DNA of 53,135 bases from Peptococcaceae bacterium (GCA_018334055.1 JAGXSS010000060.1:1-53135), one strand, 5' to 3'; positions 17,924-26,800 are shown, numbered from the stretch's first letter. A program made the numbers and translations. Notes: generated by a model from the letters alone, not told the origin.

Positions 17924-17969
17924 CTACGCAATATTTGACATCGAGCCAAACATTGCTATATGCTTAAAC
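17924..17969. repeat. 46-bp repeat copy 2 (CTACGCAATATTTGACAT...)
   Basis: Second copy of the repeat at 17602. AAGTTGAC just upstream and the core GCAATATTTGACAT resemble the tandem units at 52631-52696, suggesting a dispersed family, perhaps transposon end remnants. It lies 60 bases before the ribosome site of the MBL gene at 18043, so it could also hold that gene's promoter. Confidence 0.7.
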
Positions 17970-18042
17970 ACACTTTCAGAAGCGCACTCTCCCCTTAGTG
18001 CCCTTCGCACATCGTAAATCTGAACACTAGGAGGTCCCTTTG

Positions 18043-19458
18043 ATGACAGACACCCCTACCTACATACGCTTTTGGTCAGGCCTTACCTCAATTGGCGGAA
18101 CGGTCATCTCCCTTGATAATGGCTGCCACCGCCTCATCTTCGATTTTGGCCTCAGCTACAACCCGGGCGAAGCCTACCTTGACGGGCAAGTAAAGCTCCG
18201 CCCCACCGCTTTAGTTCAGGACCACCTGCACCTCAATATGATTCCCCCCATTGACGGTATTTATGGCCGCCGGAACATCGGTCCGAGCCTTGATTTGGTG
18301 GCAGCAGAAGAAAGTGACCGGCAGAGTGCCGTCCTCATTTCCCATTTGCATTTAGACCATATGGGCGCCATGGGTCTGGTGCATTCCGACATACCCGTCT
18401 ACCTGACGGAGGATTCCCATCGCCTTTACCAAGCCCTAGAGCATATTGGCGAAGGCGTGGCCGGGACGAGAACGTATTCAACTTGCGAGTTCGATACGCC
18501 TTTCCCCCACGGCCCGTTCACCATTACCCCACTCGCTGTGGACCACGATATACCCGGCGCCTGTTCGTTTCACATCCGGACACCGCACGGGTCACTATTA
18601 TACACCGGAGATTTTCGTCTCCACGGCCAACATCCCGAGATTGCTTACGAGTGGTTAGAAAAGGCTAAAGCTCTGGGCATTGACATTCTCATATCCGAAG
18701 GAACGACACTCCGCCCTCACGAAGAAGGCCAAAATGAGCCCTTGCTTGGTGACCCTGCCCACCCGGAGACACTCACTACGGAAGCCGCATTGCCTGTCAA
18801 GATCCTGTCGATAGTAGGAGCCACCGCTACTTTAGCTGTCTTTAATATCTACCACCGCAACTTAGTCCGCCTCGCCACCATGTTGGAAGTTGGCCAGATG
18901 AGCGGACGTGTGGTCGCCTTAGAACCTGAAACAGCCTATTTAGCGAAAAAACTGCTCGGCAGAAATGATTTTTCGGTCTATATAGGTGAAAATACGCATG
19001 CGGAACAACTAAGCGGGCAACTTACACCATGGAAAAAGGCCCTGCTGGCCGAACTACCACAGGTAACGGCCGCTATGTTGCGGCAAAATCCATCCGGGTA
19101 CTTTGTGCAAAACAGCTACCCCAACTGCCTGGAGATGCTTGATCTACTGGGCATAGGCGGCTGCTACATTCACTCTAACGGCATGCCGCTAGGCTCGTTT
19201 GACCCAGCCTACCCACGCCTAAAAAAGCTTTTAGAGCGCCTTAAGCTTGACTACCACTATGTGGGCACTTCCGGCCACGCCATTATGCAACACCTGCAGT
19301 ATGTGAGCGATGAACTTGCTCCGCGGGTCTTGGTGCCGCTCCACAGTTTTAACCCCCATCGCCTGCAGGCCAATCACGGGCAGCAACTTCTGCCTACTGT
19401 TGGCGTGGTTTATCAGATTCAGGAGGGCCTTCTCCAAGAAATCGATCGTAGCCACTAA
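18043..19458 (+). CDS. MBL-fold / beta-CASP-like metallohydrolase (RNase J/CPSF-like)
   Basis: A 471-residue metallo-beta-lactamase-fold protein. The zinc-binding motif is HLHLDHMG (His101, His103, Asp105, His106), followed by VDHDIPGACSF, LLYTGDFRLHG (bridging Asp), EGTTL and late GTSGHA and VPLHSFNPHR, the beta-CASP His motifs. That order suggests an RNA or DNA phosphodiesterase related to RNase J/CPSF, but it differs from true RNase J in length and insertions, so the substrate is unknown. ATG at 18043 has AGGAGG eight bases upstream; a TTG at 18040 is closer and less likely. It is the only plus-strand gene in the first 46 kb and is convergent with fabF. Confidence 0.85.
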   Translation: MTDTPTYIRFWSGLTSIGGTVISLDNGCHRLIFDFGLSYNPGEAYLDGQVKLRPTALVQDHLHLNMIPPIDGIYGRRNIGPSLDLVAAEESDRQSAVLISHLHLDHMGAMGLVHSDIPVYLTEDSHRLYQALEHIGEGVAGTRTYSTCEFDTPFPHGPFTITPLAVDHDIPGACSFHIRTPHGSLLYTGDFRLHGQHPEIAYEWLEKAKALGIDILISEGTTLRPHEEGQNEPLLGDPAHPETLTTEAALPVKILSIVGATATLAVFNIYHRNLVRLATMLEVGQMSGRVVALEPETAYLAKKLLGRNDFSVYIGENTHAEQLSGQLTPWKKALLAELPQVTAAMLRQNPSGYFVQNSYPNCLEMLDLLGIGGCYIHSNGMPLGSFDPAYPRLKKLLERLKLDYHYVGTSGHAIMQHLQYVSDELAPRVLVPLHSFNPHRLQANHGQQLLPTVGVVYQIQEGLLQEIDRSH

Positions 19459-19481
19459 GACGAACATTTTTTGTGTCGTCC

Positions 19482-19520
19482 AAAGAGCAGGGTCACCCAA
19501 AAAGGGTGACCCTGCTCTTT
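19482..19520. terminator. Bidirectional terminator between the MBL gene and fabF
   Basis: Perfect 17-bp stem (arms 19482-19498 and 19504-19520) with an AAAAA loop, containing GAGCAGGGTCACCC and its complement. The stem closes on AAA/TTT at each end, giving a short T-run on either strand. It sits between convergent genes. A smaller hairpin (GACGAACA/TGTGTCGTC) precedes it near 19459-19480. Confidence 0.85.
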
Positions 19521-19521
19521 A

Positions 19522-19551
19522 ATACTTACTGATACTTACTGATATTTACTG
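19522..19551. repeat. Three 10-bp tandem repeats across the fabF stop codon
   Basis: ATACTTACTG, ATACTTACTG and ATATTTACTG lie head to tail. The fabF stop codon (19536-19538) falls inside the middle copy and the last FabF residues (SKYQ) are encoded by the third. Confidence 0.85.
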
Positions 19552-20774
19552 AGCACTATGGAGCAATTGTGTCCCCCAAACCCGAAGGAGTTTTTGATGG
19601 CGGCGCGTATTGGCAGCCGCCGCGCTCCCTCTGCCACGTAATCTAGGTCACATTCAGGGTCGGGATGTTTTAGATTGATGGTGGGGTGAACCATGCCTTT
19701 TTGGATGCTCAAGACTGTGGCAATAATCTCTACTGCTCCTGCCCCACCAAGCAGATGCCCGATCATGGATTTGGTGGAGCTTATGGCTAGGCGCGATGCT
19801 TCTGTCCCAAAGACGGCCTTAATGGCCTTTGTTTCCAACCTATCGTTGAGGTCGGTAGATGTGCCGTGGGCATTGACGTAGTCAATTTGCGAGGGCGACA
19901 ATTTGGCATCGCGCAAGGCCAATTTCATGCAGCGCGTTGCTCCCTCGGCGTCCGGTTCGGGGGAGGTGATGTGGTAGGCGTCGTTGGTGGCGGCATACCC
20001 CACAATTTCCGCGTATATCCGTGCGCCGCGAGCCAACGCATGGTCAAGGCTTTCGAGGACGAGCACCCCAGCCCCTTCGCCCATGACGAAACCATCTCTC
20101 TCCTTATCGAAGGGACGACTGGCGGCAGTTGGGTTATCGTTATTCGTGCTCAAGGCGCGGGCGGCATTAAAGCCGGCAATCGCGAGCGGTGTAATGGAGC
20201 CTTCGCTGCCACCGGCCAGCATCACTTCACAATCCCCTCGCTCAATGACGCGAAAGGCATCACCCACCGCTTGGGAGCCGGCGGCACAAGCAGTGACGAT
20301 ATTGCCGGAAGGCCCCTTGAGGCCAAAGGTGATGGCGACTTGACCGGCACCCATATTGCCTATCATCATCGGTATGAAGAAGGGGCTTATTTTTTGCGGG
20401 CCTTTTTCCCGGAGCAGCGCTGCCTGCGCCTCCATGGTCTCGAGCCCGCCTATACCGGAACTGATGTAGACGCCGATGCTGGTTTTGTCGATAATATCAA
20501 GATTGATTTCGGCGTCCTTAAGGGCCAAGGCCGACGCGGCTACGGCAAACTGGGCAAACCGGTCCATGCGCTTGGCTTCCTTTTTGTCCATGTAGACAGC
20601 TGGGTCAAAATTTTTGACCTCAGCGGCAATCTGCGTGGCAAAGCCAGTCGTGTCAAAGCGCGTGATTTTAGCTACTCCGGACTGCCCAGCGAGCAGCGCT
20701 GCCCAAAAATCGCTATGCCCAATGCCAATGGGCGTGATTGCTCCGAGGCCAGTTACAACTACCCTTCTCATCAT
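19536..20774 (-). CDS. fabF: Beta-ketoacyl-ACP synthase II
   Basis: Condensing enzyme that elongates acyl-ACP with malonyl-ACP in type II fatty acid synthesis. 412 residues. Catalytic Cys163 is in VTACAAGSQAVGDAF; the two His are in NAHGTSTDLND and SMIGHLLGGAGA; the C-terminal NSFGFGGHN loop is present. Last gene of the fab operon, ten bases after acpP. Two adjacent ATG codons (20774 and 20771) could serve as start. Confidence 0.98.
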   Translation of the reverse strand: MMRRVVVTGLGAITPIGIGHSDFWAALLAGQSGVAKITRFDTTGFATQIAAEVKNFDPAVYMDKKEAKRMDRFAQFAVAASALALKDAEINLDIIDKTSIGVYISSGIGGLETMEAQAALLREKGPQKISPFFIPMMIGNMGAGQVAITFGLKGPSGNIVTACAAGSQAVGDAFRVIERGDCEVMLAGGSEGSITPLAIAGFNAARALSTNNDNPTAASRPFDKERDGFVMGEGAGVLVLESLDHALARGARIYAEIVGYAATNDAYHITSPEPDAEGATRCMKLALRDAKLSPSQIDYVNAHGTSTDLNDRLETKAIKAVFGTEASRLAISSTKSMIGHLLGGAGAVEIIATVLSIQKGMVHPTINLKHPDPECDLDYVAEGARRLPIRAAIKNSFGFGGHNCSIVLSKYQ

Positions 20775-20783
20775 GCCCTCCCC

Positions 20784-21017
20784 TTAAGCCAATTTCGCGC
20801 TGATATAGTCTAAGGCATCTTGCACCGTGCTGATTTTATCCATGTCCCCTTCGGGGATACTAATGCTAAAAGCTTCTTCCAACCCCATGACTAACTCCAC
20901 TAAGTCTAGGGAGTCCGCGCCGAGGTCTCCCTTAAATGAAGCACCGGGAACTACCATCTCTTCCTTTACGGAGAGCTTGTCGATAATAACTTGACGTACA
21001 CGCTCAAATATGTCCAT
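20784..21017 (-). CDS. acpP: Acyl carrier protein
   Basis: 77-residue acyl carrier protein. The phosphopantetheine attachment serine is Ser36 in [11 protein letters not shown]. The start is the ATG at 21017 (MDIFERVRQ), placed after a perfect AAAGGAGGTG; the longer in-frame extension to 21035 would run through that ribosome site. It lies between fabG and fabF, as in most fab operons. Confidence 0.98.
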   Translation of the reverse strand: MDIFERVRQVIIDKLSVKEEMVVPGASFKGDLGADSLDLVELVMGLEEAFSISIPEGDMDKISTVQDALDYISAKLA

Positions 21018-21051
21018 CTGTACACCTCCTTTCATTGTATTTACATAGCGT

Positions 21052-21783
21052 TTACATACTCATGCCGCCGTCAACACGCAGCACCTGCCCGGTGATGTAA
21101 TCGGCCTCGGCACTAGCCAGAAAGGCTATCGCACAGGCTACCTCTGCGGGGGTGCCGGGACGGCCTTGGGGAATTGTCGCAAGAAGTGCTTTTTTAACTT
21201 CTGCGGGAAGAACAGCCGCCATGCCGGCATCAATGAAACCTGGCGCGACAGCGTTACAAGTGATACCACGCCGAGCTAGTTCCTTAGCCAGGCTCTTAGT
21301 AAAACCAATTAGGCCGGCCTTGGCCGCGGCATAATTGGCTTGTCCGACATTACCGGTGAGACCGACAACCGAGCTGACGTTTATTATCTTGCCAAAACGT
21401 TGCCTGAGCATCACCTTGGCCACAGCTCGGCAAACCAAGAAAGCCCCGGTGAGATTTACTTCTAATACGTCTTGCCAATCAGACAATTTCATGGTCAATA
21501 CTAAGGAATCGCGAGCGATGCCGGCATTGTTCACCACGACATCAATCCTGCCGTAGGTCGCAACAATGCTCGCCACCATGGCGTTGACCTCGGCTTCATC
21601 GGCTAAGTTGGCACGACAAACCTCCGCACCAAAACCCTGACTCTTAATGTTTGCGGTGATAGCTAGGGCCTCGTCTTGGCTGGCATTGTAGTGCACTAAC
21701 ACCAGGTAGCCGCGCTCAGCGAATAGCTGACAGGTAGCTCGCCCAATGCCGCCAGCCCCCCCGGTCACTAAGACGACCTTCAT
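21052..21783 (-). CDS. fabG: 3-oxoacyl-ACP reductase
   Basis: NADPH-dependent reductase of beta-ketoacyl-ACP, short-chain dehydrogenase fold, 243 residues. Cofactor loop [20 protein letters not shown], catalytic Ser in [13 protein letters not shown] and Tyr/Lys in [14 protein letters not shown]. The start overlaps the fabD stop (ATGA-type), so the genes are translationally coupled. Confidence 0.98.
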   Translation of the reverse strand: MKVVLVTGGAGGIGRATCQLFAERGYLVLVHYNASQDEALAITANIKSQGFGAEVCRANLADEAEVNAMVASIVATYGRIDVVVNNAGIARDSLVLTMKLSDWQDVLEVNLTGAFLVCRAVAKVMLRQRFGKIINVSSVVGLTGNVGQANYAAAKAGLIGFTKSLAKELARRGITCNAVAPGFIDAGMAAVLPAEVKKALLATIPQGRPGTPAEVACAIAFLASAEADYITGQVLRVDGGMSM

Positions 21784-22703
21784 CTTGGCACCTCGAGAAA
21801 TTTCTCGATGTTTTCTGCCGTATCGGCCGTATAAACAGTGGCGCTTTTTTCAATGCGCCTGACAAATGAGCCCAGTGTAGCGCCCGGACCAATTTCCACA
21901 AAATGCATGAAACCATCGGCCAGAAGGCGGCGCACACAGTCCTCAAAACGCACCGGCGAACTGACTTGACGCACTAAGAGGGAAACGAGGTCGTCGCCGG
22001 TAAAATACTCAGCGGTGACGTTATTGACCACTGGAATTTGGGGTGGTTTGAGCTCTGATTTTTCTAAATGTGGGCGGAGTGCTTCCCCGGCCCCACAAAG
22101 CAAGGGAGTGTGAAAGGGCGCGCTCACCGGTAGTTTAACGACACGTTTGGCACCAAGCGCACTACACTTTTGCATCACTATTTCGACTGACTGCACTTCC
22201 CCCGCCACAGCCACCTGACCGGGGCAGTTGTAATTCGCTACGAGCACTACCCCGGCGGTGCCGGCACAGACTTCCTCGACGAGGGGAGTAGCTAAACCCA
22301 TAATAACGGCCACCGCCCCTTGACCTAAAGGCACTGCCTCCTGCATGAGGCGGCCGCGTTGGCGGACCAAGCGTATGGCAGTGCTAAAACTCAGGCTATC
22401 CGCCGCCACCAAGGCGCTGTACTCCCCTAAAGACAGACCCATTGCGGCCCTTGGTGAAATTCCGCCGGCAGCAAGGACCCGAGTTATAGCCACGCTTACG
22501 GCTAGAATAGCCGGTTGGGTGGTGGCTGTTTGGGCGAGATGCTCTGCGGGGCCGTCCCACATCACCTCACGCAAGGAAAAATCCAGCGCCCGGTCCGCCG
22601 CTGCGAAAACATCTGCCGCCACTTTGTACTTAGTGGCCAAATCCATACCCATCCCGACATACTGGCTTCCCTGTCCCGGAAAAAGAAATGCTAGTTTGTC
22701 CAT
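21780..22703 (-). CDS. fabD: Malonyl-CoA:ACP transacylase
   Basis: Loads malonyl groups onto ACP. 307 residues. FPGQGSQYVGMG near the N-terminus, nucleophile Ser91 in GLSLGEYSAL, and His in VSAPFHTPLL. It overlaps fabK by 13 bases at its start and fabG by four bases at its end. Confidence 0.98.
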   Translation of the reverse strand: MDKLAFLFPGQGSQYVGMGMDLATKYKVAADVFAAADRALDFSLREVMWDGPAEHLAQTATTQPAILAVSVAITRVLAAGGISPRAAMGLSLGEYSALVAADSLSFSTAIRLVRQRGRLMQEAVPLGQGAVAVIMGLATPLVEEVCAGTAGVVLVANYNCPGQVAVAGEVQSVEIVMQKCSALGAKRVVKLPVSAPFHTPLLCGAGEALRPHLEKSELKPPQIPVVNNVTAEYFTGDDLVSLLVRQVSSPVRFEDCVRRLLADGFMHFVEIGPGATLGSFVRRIEKSATVYTADTAENIEKFLEVPR

Positions 22704-23626
22704 ATGCGCCTCCCGAGAATTTTTTCCGCCTCCGCGAGAAGTGAGGCAATAATTTCTGCAGCAGGTCGTATGTCTTTGATTAAGGCCGCCGACTGTCCCG
22801 CCATCACCGAGCCATTGTCCATGTCGCCTTCGGCAAATGCCAGACGCAGACGACCGCTGCCAAGCACGCTCAAGTCGCTGTAGCTGGCACCGTTTTTCTC
22901 TAAGGCCGCAAGCTCCCGCGTCAGGTTATTTTTTAGGGTTCTGACGGGGCGGCCTATCGAAAGCCCACATACCACGGTATCCCTCTCGGAGGCGTCCACG
23001 ATAGCGCGCTTGTAATTGATATGGGCTTCGCACTCGTCCGCACAGATGAAACGTGTCCCAAGTTGCGCGCCTTCTGCCCCGAGCACAAAAGCAGCCGCCA
23101 TACCCCTGCCATCCGCAATACCGCCCGCCGCAATGACCGGAATACTAACGGCATCAACAATTTGTGGCAACAAAACAATGGTGCCGACCTCGCCGATATG
23201 ACCACCGGCTTCGCTGCCCTCGGCAACGATAGCATCGGCCCCCTGCCGCTCGACACGGCGCGCCATGGCCACCGATGCTACCACGGGGATGACCTTACAG
23301 CCGGCGTCCTTAAGCGTTGCCATATAAATGCCGGGGCTGCCCGCACCTGTGGTCACTACCGGCACGCGCTCCGCGGCGACCACCCCGATGACCGCTTCTG
23401 CTTCGGGAGACATCAGCAAAACATTCACTCCGAAGGGTTGGTCGGTGAGGGCCCGCACCCTGCGGATCTCCTCTCTGACCCACTGCGGGCTTGCATTCCC
23501 AGCTCCAATAATGCCTAAACCGCCCGCCTCGGAAACGGCTGCGGCAAGGGGCGCCGTGGCCACCCAAGCCATACCACCCTGAATAATGGGGTATCTTATG
23601 TTAAGAAGGGATGTCAGTCTCTGCAC
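22691..23626 (-). CDS. fabK: FMN-dependent enoyl-ACP reductase FabK
   Basis: Flavin enoyl-ACP reductase of the nitronate-monooxygenase/TIM-barrel fold, 311 residues, catalysing the last step of each elongation cycle. N-terminal YPIIQGGMAWVA, then AEGSEAGGHIG and AAGGIADGRGMAAAF for FMN phosphate binding, and GTRFICADECEAH. It starts at GTG 23626, nine bases after fabH. FabK rather than FabI implies insensitivity to triclosan-type inhibitors, which is family knowledge. Confidence 0.96.
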   Translation of the reverse strand: MQRLTSLLNIRYPIIQGGMAWVATAPLAAAVSEAGGLGIIGAGNASPQWVREEIRRVRALTDQPFGVNVLLMSPEAEAVIGVVAAERVPVVTTGAGSPGIYMATLKDAGCKVIPVVASVAMARRVERQGADAIVAEGSEAGGHIGEVGTIVLLPQIVDAVSIPVIAAGGIADGRGMAAAFVLGAEGAQLGTRFICADECEAHINYKRAIVDASERDTVVCGLSIGRPVRTLKNNLTRELAALEKNGASYSDLSVLGSGRLRLAFAEGDMDNGSVMAGQSAALIKDIRPAAEIIASLLAEAEKILGRRIWTN

Positions 23627-23635
23627 TTTTCACAC

Positions 23636-24646
23636 CTACCATTCCAATAAACATGCTCCCCAGGTCAACCCGCCGCCAAACCCAATCAGCATGATCTTTT
23701 GCCCGGGCTGAAACATCGGGGCGAACTCATGCAGGGCGATAGGGATCGAACCAGAGGACACGTTGCCGTATTTTTCGACGTTGATGGGAATTTTAGAGAG
23801 CGGCAATTTCATGCGCTTCGCAAAACCCTCAATGATGCGTAGATTGGCTTGATGTGGAATAAAATAGTCAATATCACCATAATCTAAACCCAGCTTAGAG
23901 AGAAGCGCGTCCGCGGCCTCGCCGACGATGCGCACGGCGAATTTATATACTTCCGGCCCGTTCATATGCACAAAGTGCTGCCGGGTGAGGACCGACTCGG
24001 CCGTAGCCGGACGCCTAGAACCGCCAGCCGGCAAGGTGAGCACCTCTCCTTGCGAGCCGTCAGCCCCAAGATGTACGCCGAGGATACGTGCCATTATGTT
24101 TTTTGCGTGAGGAACTGTCACCTCATCGGTCGCCATCACCCGGCTCACCACCGCCGCCCCGGCTCCATCGCCAAAGAGCACACAGGTGTTGCGGTCCTCC
24201 CAGTCCACGATGCGCGAGAGGGTTTCTGCTCCAACCACGAGGACATGTTGCCAACTGCCGGCAAAAATAGCCGTTCGCGCCAGTTCCAAGCCATAGATGA
24301 AACCTGTGCACGCGGCACTAAGGTCAAAGGCCACTGCCTTGCTTGCGCCTAACCTGGCCTGCAAAATGCAAGCGGTGGAGGGAAAGAGCATGTCCGGGGT
24401 CACGGTAGCTACGATGATGGCATCTATATTCTCTGCCTTTAGCCCGGCTTGCTCTAAGGCGCCCACTGCCGCGTAGTATGCCAAATCTGAAGTCGCCTCT
24501 TCCGGCGCAGCAATACGACGCTCTCTAATGCCCGTGCGGGAAATTATCCACTCATCTGAGGTAGCCACGACACTTTCCAACTCTTTATTCGTCACAATGC
24601 GTGAAGGCAAGTAAGCACCGGTGCCAGTAATGACGGCGGTAAACAA
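23636..24646 (-). CDS. fabH: Beta-ketoacyl-ACP synthase III
   Basis: Starts fatty acid synthesis by condensing acyl-CoA with malonyl-ACP, 336 residues. Catalytic Cys113 in DLSAACTGFIYGL, His in FIPHQANLRII and Asn in KYGNVSSGSIP form the triad. First gene of the operon. The start is a TTG at 24646 with GAGGGGGTG just upstream. Expression should be set by the promoter-palindrome at 24685-24746. Confidence 0.97.
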   Translation of the reverse strand: MFTAVITGTGAYLPSRIVTNKELESVVATSDEWIISRTGIRERRIAAPEEATSDLAYYAAVGALEQAGLKAENIDAIIVATVTPDMLFPSTACILQARLGASKAVAFDLSAACTGFIYGLELARTAIFAGSWQHVLVVGAETLSRIVDWEDRNTCVLFGDGAGAAVVSRVMATDEVTVPHAKNIMARILGVHLGADGSQGEVLTLPAGGSRRPATAESVLTRQHFVHMNGPEVYKFAVRIVGEAADALLSKLGLDYGDIDYFIPHQANLRIIEGFAKRMKLPLSKIPINVEKYGNVSSGSIPIALHEFAPMFQPGQKIMLIGFGGGLTWGACLLEW

Positions 24647-24684
24647 AACGCACCCCCTCAGGCAAAATTTATTTACAATTTACC

Positions 24685-24746
24685 AAGTGGCAGTGTGCAC
24701 ATTTTGTGCACACTGCCACTTTACACCCTCCAAATTGTTTTGTCAA
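24685..24746 (-). promoter_or_regulatory. fab operon promoter with a perfect 37-bp palindromic operator
   Basis: On the minus strand a -35 TTGACA (24741-24746), a 17-base spacer and -10 TAAAGT (24718-24723) make a good vegetative promoter. Starting inside the -10 is an exact inverted repeat: 17-base arms 24685-24701 and 24705-24721 around three bases (inner part TGTGCACA). No U-run follows it on the minus strand, so it is not a terminator for fab. Its position over the -10 and start site is where a repressor would act. It does not look like the FapR operator I know from Bacillus, and no regulator gene is adjacent. Confidence 0.75.
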
Positions 24747-24776
24747 TAGCGCTGTAAAAACTTAAGACTAACGCAT

Positions 24777-24806
24777 AAAAGCCGCCGACTTTCGTCAGCG
24801 GCTTTT
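24777..24806 (-). terminator. Terminator of the solute-binding protein gene
   Basis: AAAAGCCGC (24777-24785) pairs with GCGGCTTTT (24798-24806), with GAC/GTC pairing inside around one mismatch and a four-base loop. On the minus strand the stem ends in CTTTTAT. It lies 24 bases past the stop of the gene at 24830. Confidence 0.8.
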
Positions 24807-24829
24807 ATTGCCCTCAGATGAAAGGCAGA

Positions 24830-26800
24830 CTATCTGCCGGGAGCAATAAAGAGTGTCTCTGGGAACGATAGGCCACGTATGCCCACCACTCCGCCTTGAA
24901 TGCGGTTATGGATGCCTACCACGCCATTTCTGGCCTGCAAGAAGATGTAGGGCAACAGTTGGTTCAAGCGTACATCAAGTTGCTGGTAGATTTTCTTGCG
25001 TTCGGTCTCGTCCATAGTGGTGCGCCCGAGCATAATAAGGCGGTCGACTTCGGCGTCATTCAATTGCATGTTGTTCATACCGATATTGCGCCTGGTAACC
25101 GGGTCTAGGCCTTGGCTGGAGTGGAAAATGGTGAATGAATCGGGCTCCTCGGCAAAACTCCAGCCCATGATATTCATATCAAAATTCACCACATTGAGCC
25201 TTTCCACGAGGACAGACCACTCCAATACCTCAGCACGCAGTTCTACGCCAATAAGACGCCATTGACTGGTAAGCATAGCTAGGGTGTCGTGGCGCTCCGG
25301 TATGCCGGTGCGGATGAGGAAACGGAAAGACAATCTCTCCCCGGCAGCGTTGGTACGAATACCGTCCCGACCGACGGTGGTAAAGCCGGCCTGCCGCAGA
25401 AGATCAATGGCACGATTACGGCTATGCGGGTACCTGTAGAGATTGGGGTTATGGGCCCAGTGTGAGGGGGGAAGATGCCCGTTAACGATGTCAGCGCGAT
25501 GGTTATAGACCGAGCGCACAATGGCTTCGCGGTCCGCTCCGTACATAAGTGCTTGGCGCACCCTAATGTCCCGAAGAATAGGGTGGGTTAAGTTAAGACC
25601 GATATAGTCGTAGCCGAAAATCGCCGGAATCTCGAAGAAGTTGGCCCTGTTAGCAAAGCGTGCCATGACGGTATCGATTTGGTCTGGAGGGATGGCGGCA
25701 CCCCAGTCAATGTCCCCATTTTCCCAAGCGGCATGAAGGACGCTGGAATCGGGATAGGTCTTAATAATGATTCTCTCGATGAAAGGACCATCTAAGTGCC
25801 AGTTGGGATTGCGCGCTAATTCAACAAATTGACCCCTGACCCATCTGACAAATCTGTAGGGGCCTGTCCCTATGGGATTAATGCTAAAGTTATGGGCAGC
25901 CATATCTCTAACCGCGGTTCCCTGAAAAACATGCTGCGGGATAATACCCATGGACATACGCCCTAAGAATGGGGCATCTTGGACTCTCAGTCTAAAGTCG
26001 ACGACATGCTCATTGACAACCGTAATTGCCTCTACAGCGGCTACATCGCCCCGACGGCGACCTGTGTATTCCGGATGAAGAATGGTGTCAAAGGTAAATT
26101 TAACGTCATTGGCAGTCAAGGGCCTGCCGTCATGCCATACCAGCCCCGGCCGCAACCAGAAACGCCAAGTCATGGTTTGGGGGAACCACTGCCACCTGTC
26201 AGCCAGGGCGTTGATGATCTCGCCGTTTTGATCGCGACGCACCAGACCGAGGTTGGTACGGGAGAGGACAAAGGCGGACTCAGTGTCGTTAGCCAAGATT
26301 GGGTTTAGCACTACCGGGTCGGCGATGCGACCATGGGTAATGACGCCGCCGACCTGCGGCAGAGTGGGGAGGGTGGCAGCAACGGTCACGGTATTTGTGG
26401 CCGCGACCCATTCAACCTGCGCTCCCATGCTCTCAGCGATAAAGCGCAGCGGCACCATGGTGCGGCCGTTGATAACTTGAGGAGCCACATCTAAAGCCAC
26501 CGCAGGGCCGTTAACCCAAGCAGTACGGCTGCCGATGGTGAGGACCACAGCCTGCCGCCCTCTGTAACCGGCAACAGTGTTTGTGGCTTCATCCCAGGTC
26601 ACCCGGGCGCCAAGAGCCTCAAAAATTGCGCGGAAGGGGACCAAGGTGCGCCCATTACGAATAACAGGAGCGACGTCGGCGACGAGGGGACGCCCGTTAA
26701 ATGTGATGTTGATGGTACTGGCGCGAGCCGGAGAGGCGCCTAGTTCGAAGACCGTGAGTAGGACAGCCACCAGGACGAGAATCGTTAAGATTTTTCGCAA
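24830..26800 (-). CDS. Family 5 (peptide-type) ABC solute-binding protein with N-terminal copper-amine-oxidase-like stalk domain
   Basis: 656 residues. A signal peptide (LTILVLVAVLLTVFELG...ARA) is followed by a stalk domain of the copper amine oxidase N1 type with paired motifs TLVPFRAIFEALGARVTWD and TMVPLRFIAESMGAQVEW (about residues 30-150). A family 5 substrate-binding domain fills the rest (RTNLGLVRRD, WLRPGLVWHDGRPLTANDVK, NPIGTGPYRFV). Family 5 proteins feed peptides or nickel to Dpp/Opp importers, but no permease or ATPase gene is nearby, so this is an orphan receptor. No lipobox Cys is seen, so the stalk may tether it to the envelope. Start TTG at 26800 after AAAGGAGG. Confidence 0.92.
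   Translation of the reverse strand: MRKILTILVLVAVLLTVFELGASPARASTINITFNGRPLVADVAPVIRNGRTLVPFRAIFEALGARVTWDEATNTVAGYRGRQAVVLTIGSRTAWVNGPAVALDVAPQVINGRTMVPLRFIAESMGAQVEWVAATNTVTVAATLPTLPQVGGVITHGRIADPVVLNPILANDTESAFVLSRTNLGLVRRDQNGEIINALADRWQWFPQTMTWRFWLRPGLVWHDGRPLTANDVKFTFDTILHPEYTGRRRGDVAAVEAITVVNEHVVDFRLRVQDAPFLGRMSMGIIPQHVFQGTAVRDMAAHNFSINPIGTGPYRFVRWVRGQFVELARNPNWHLDGPFIERIIIKTYPDSSVLHAAWENGDIDWGAAIPPDQIDTVMARFANRANFFEIPAIFGYDYIGLNLTHPILRDIRVRQALMYGADREAIVRSVYNHRADIVNGHLPPSHWAHNPNLYRYPHSRNRAIDLLRQAGFTTVGRDGIRTNAAGERLSFRFLIRTGIPERHDTLAMLTSQWRLIGVELRAEVLEWSVLVERLNVVNFDMNIMGWSFAEEPDSFTIFHSSQGLDPVTRRNIGMNNMQLNDAEVDRLIMLGRTTMDETERKKIYQQLDVRLNQLLPYIFLQARNGVVGIHNRIQGGVVGIRGLSFPETLFIAPGR

Noticed and set aside
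17589-17949. Minus-strand ORFs in the repeat region before the MBL gene
   Set aside because: Their similarity to each other comes from the DNA repeats; no start signals or known domains.
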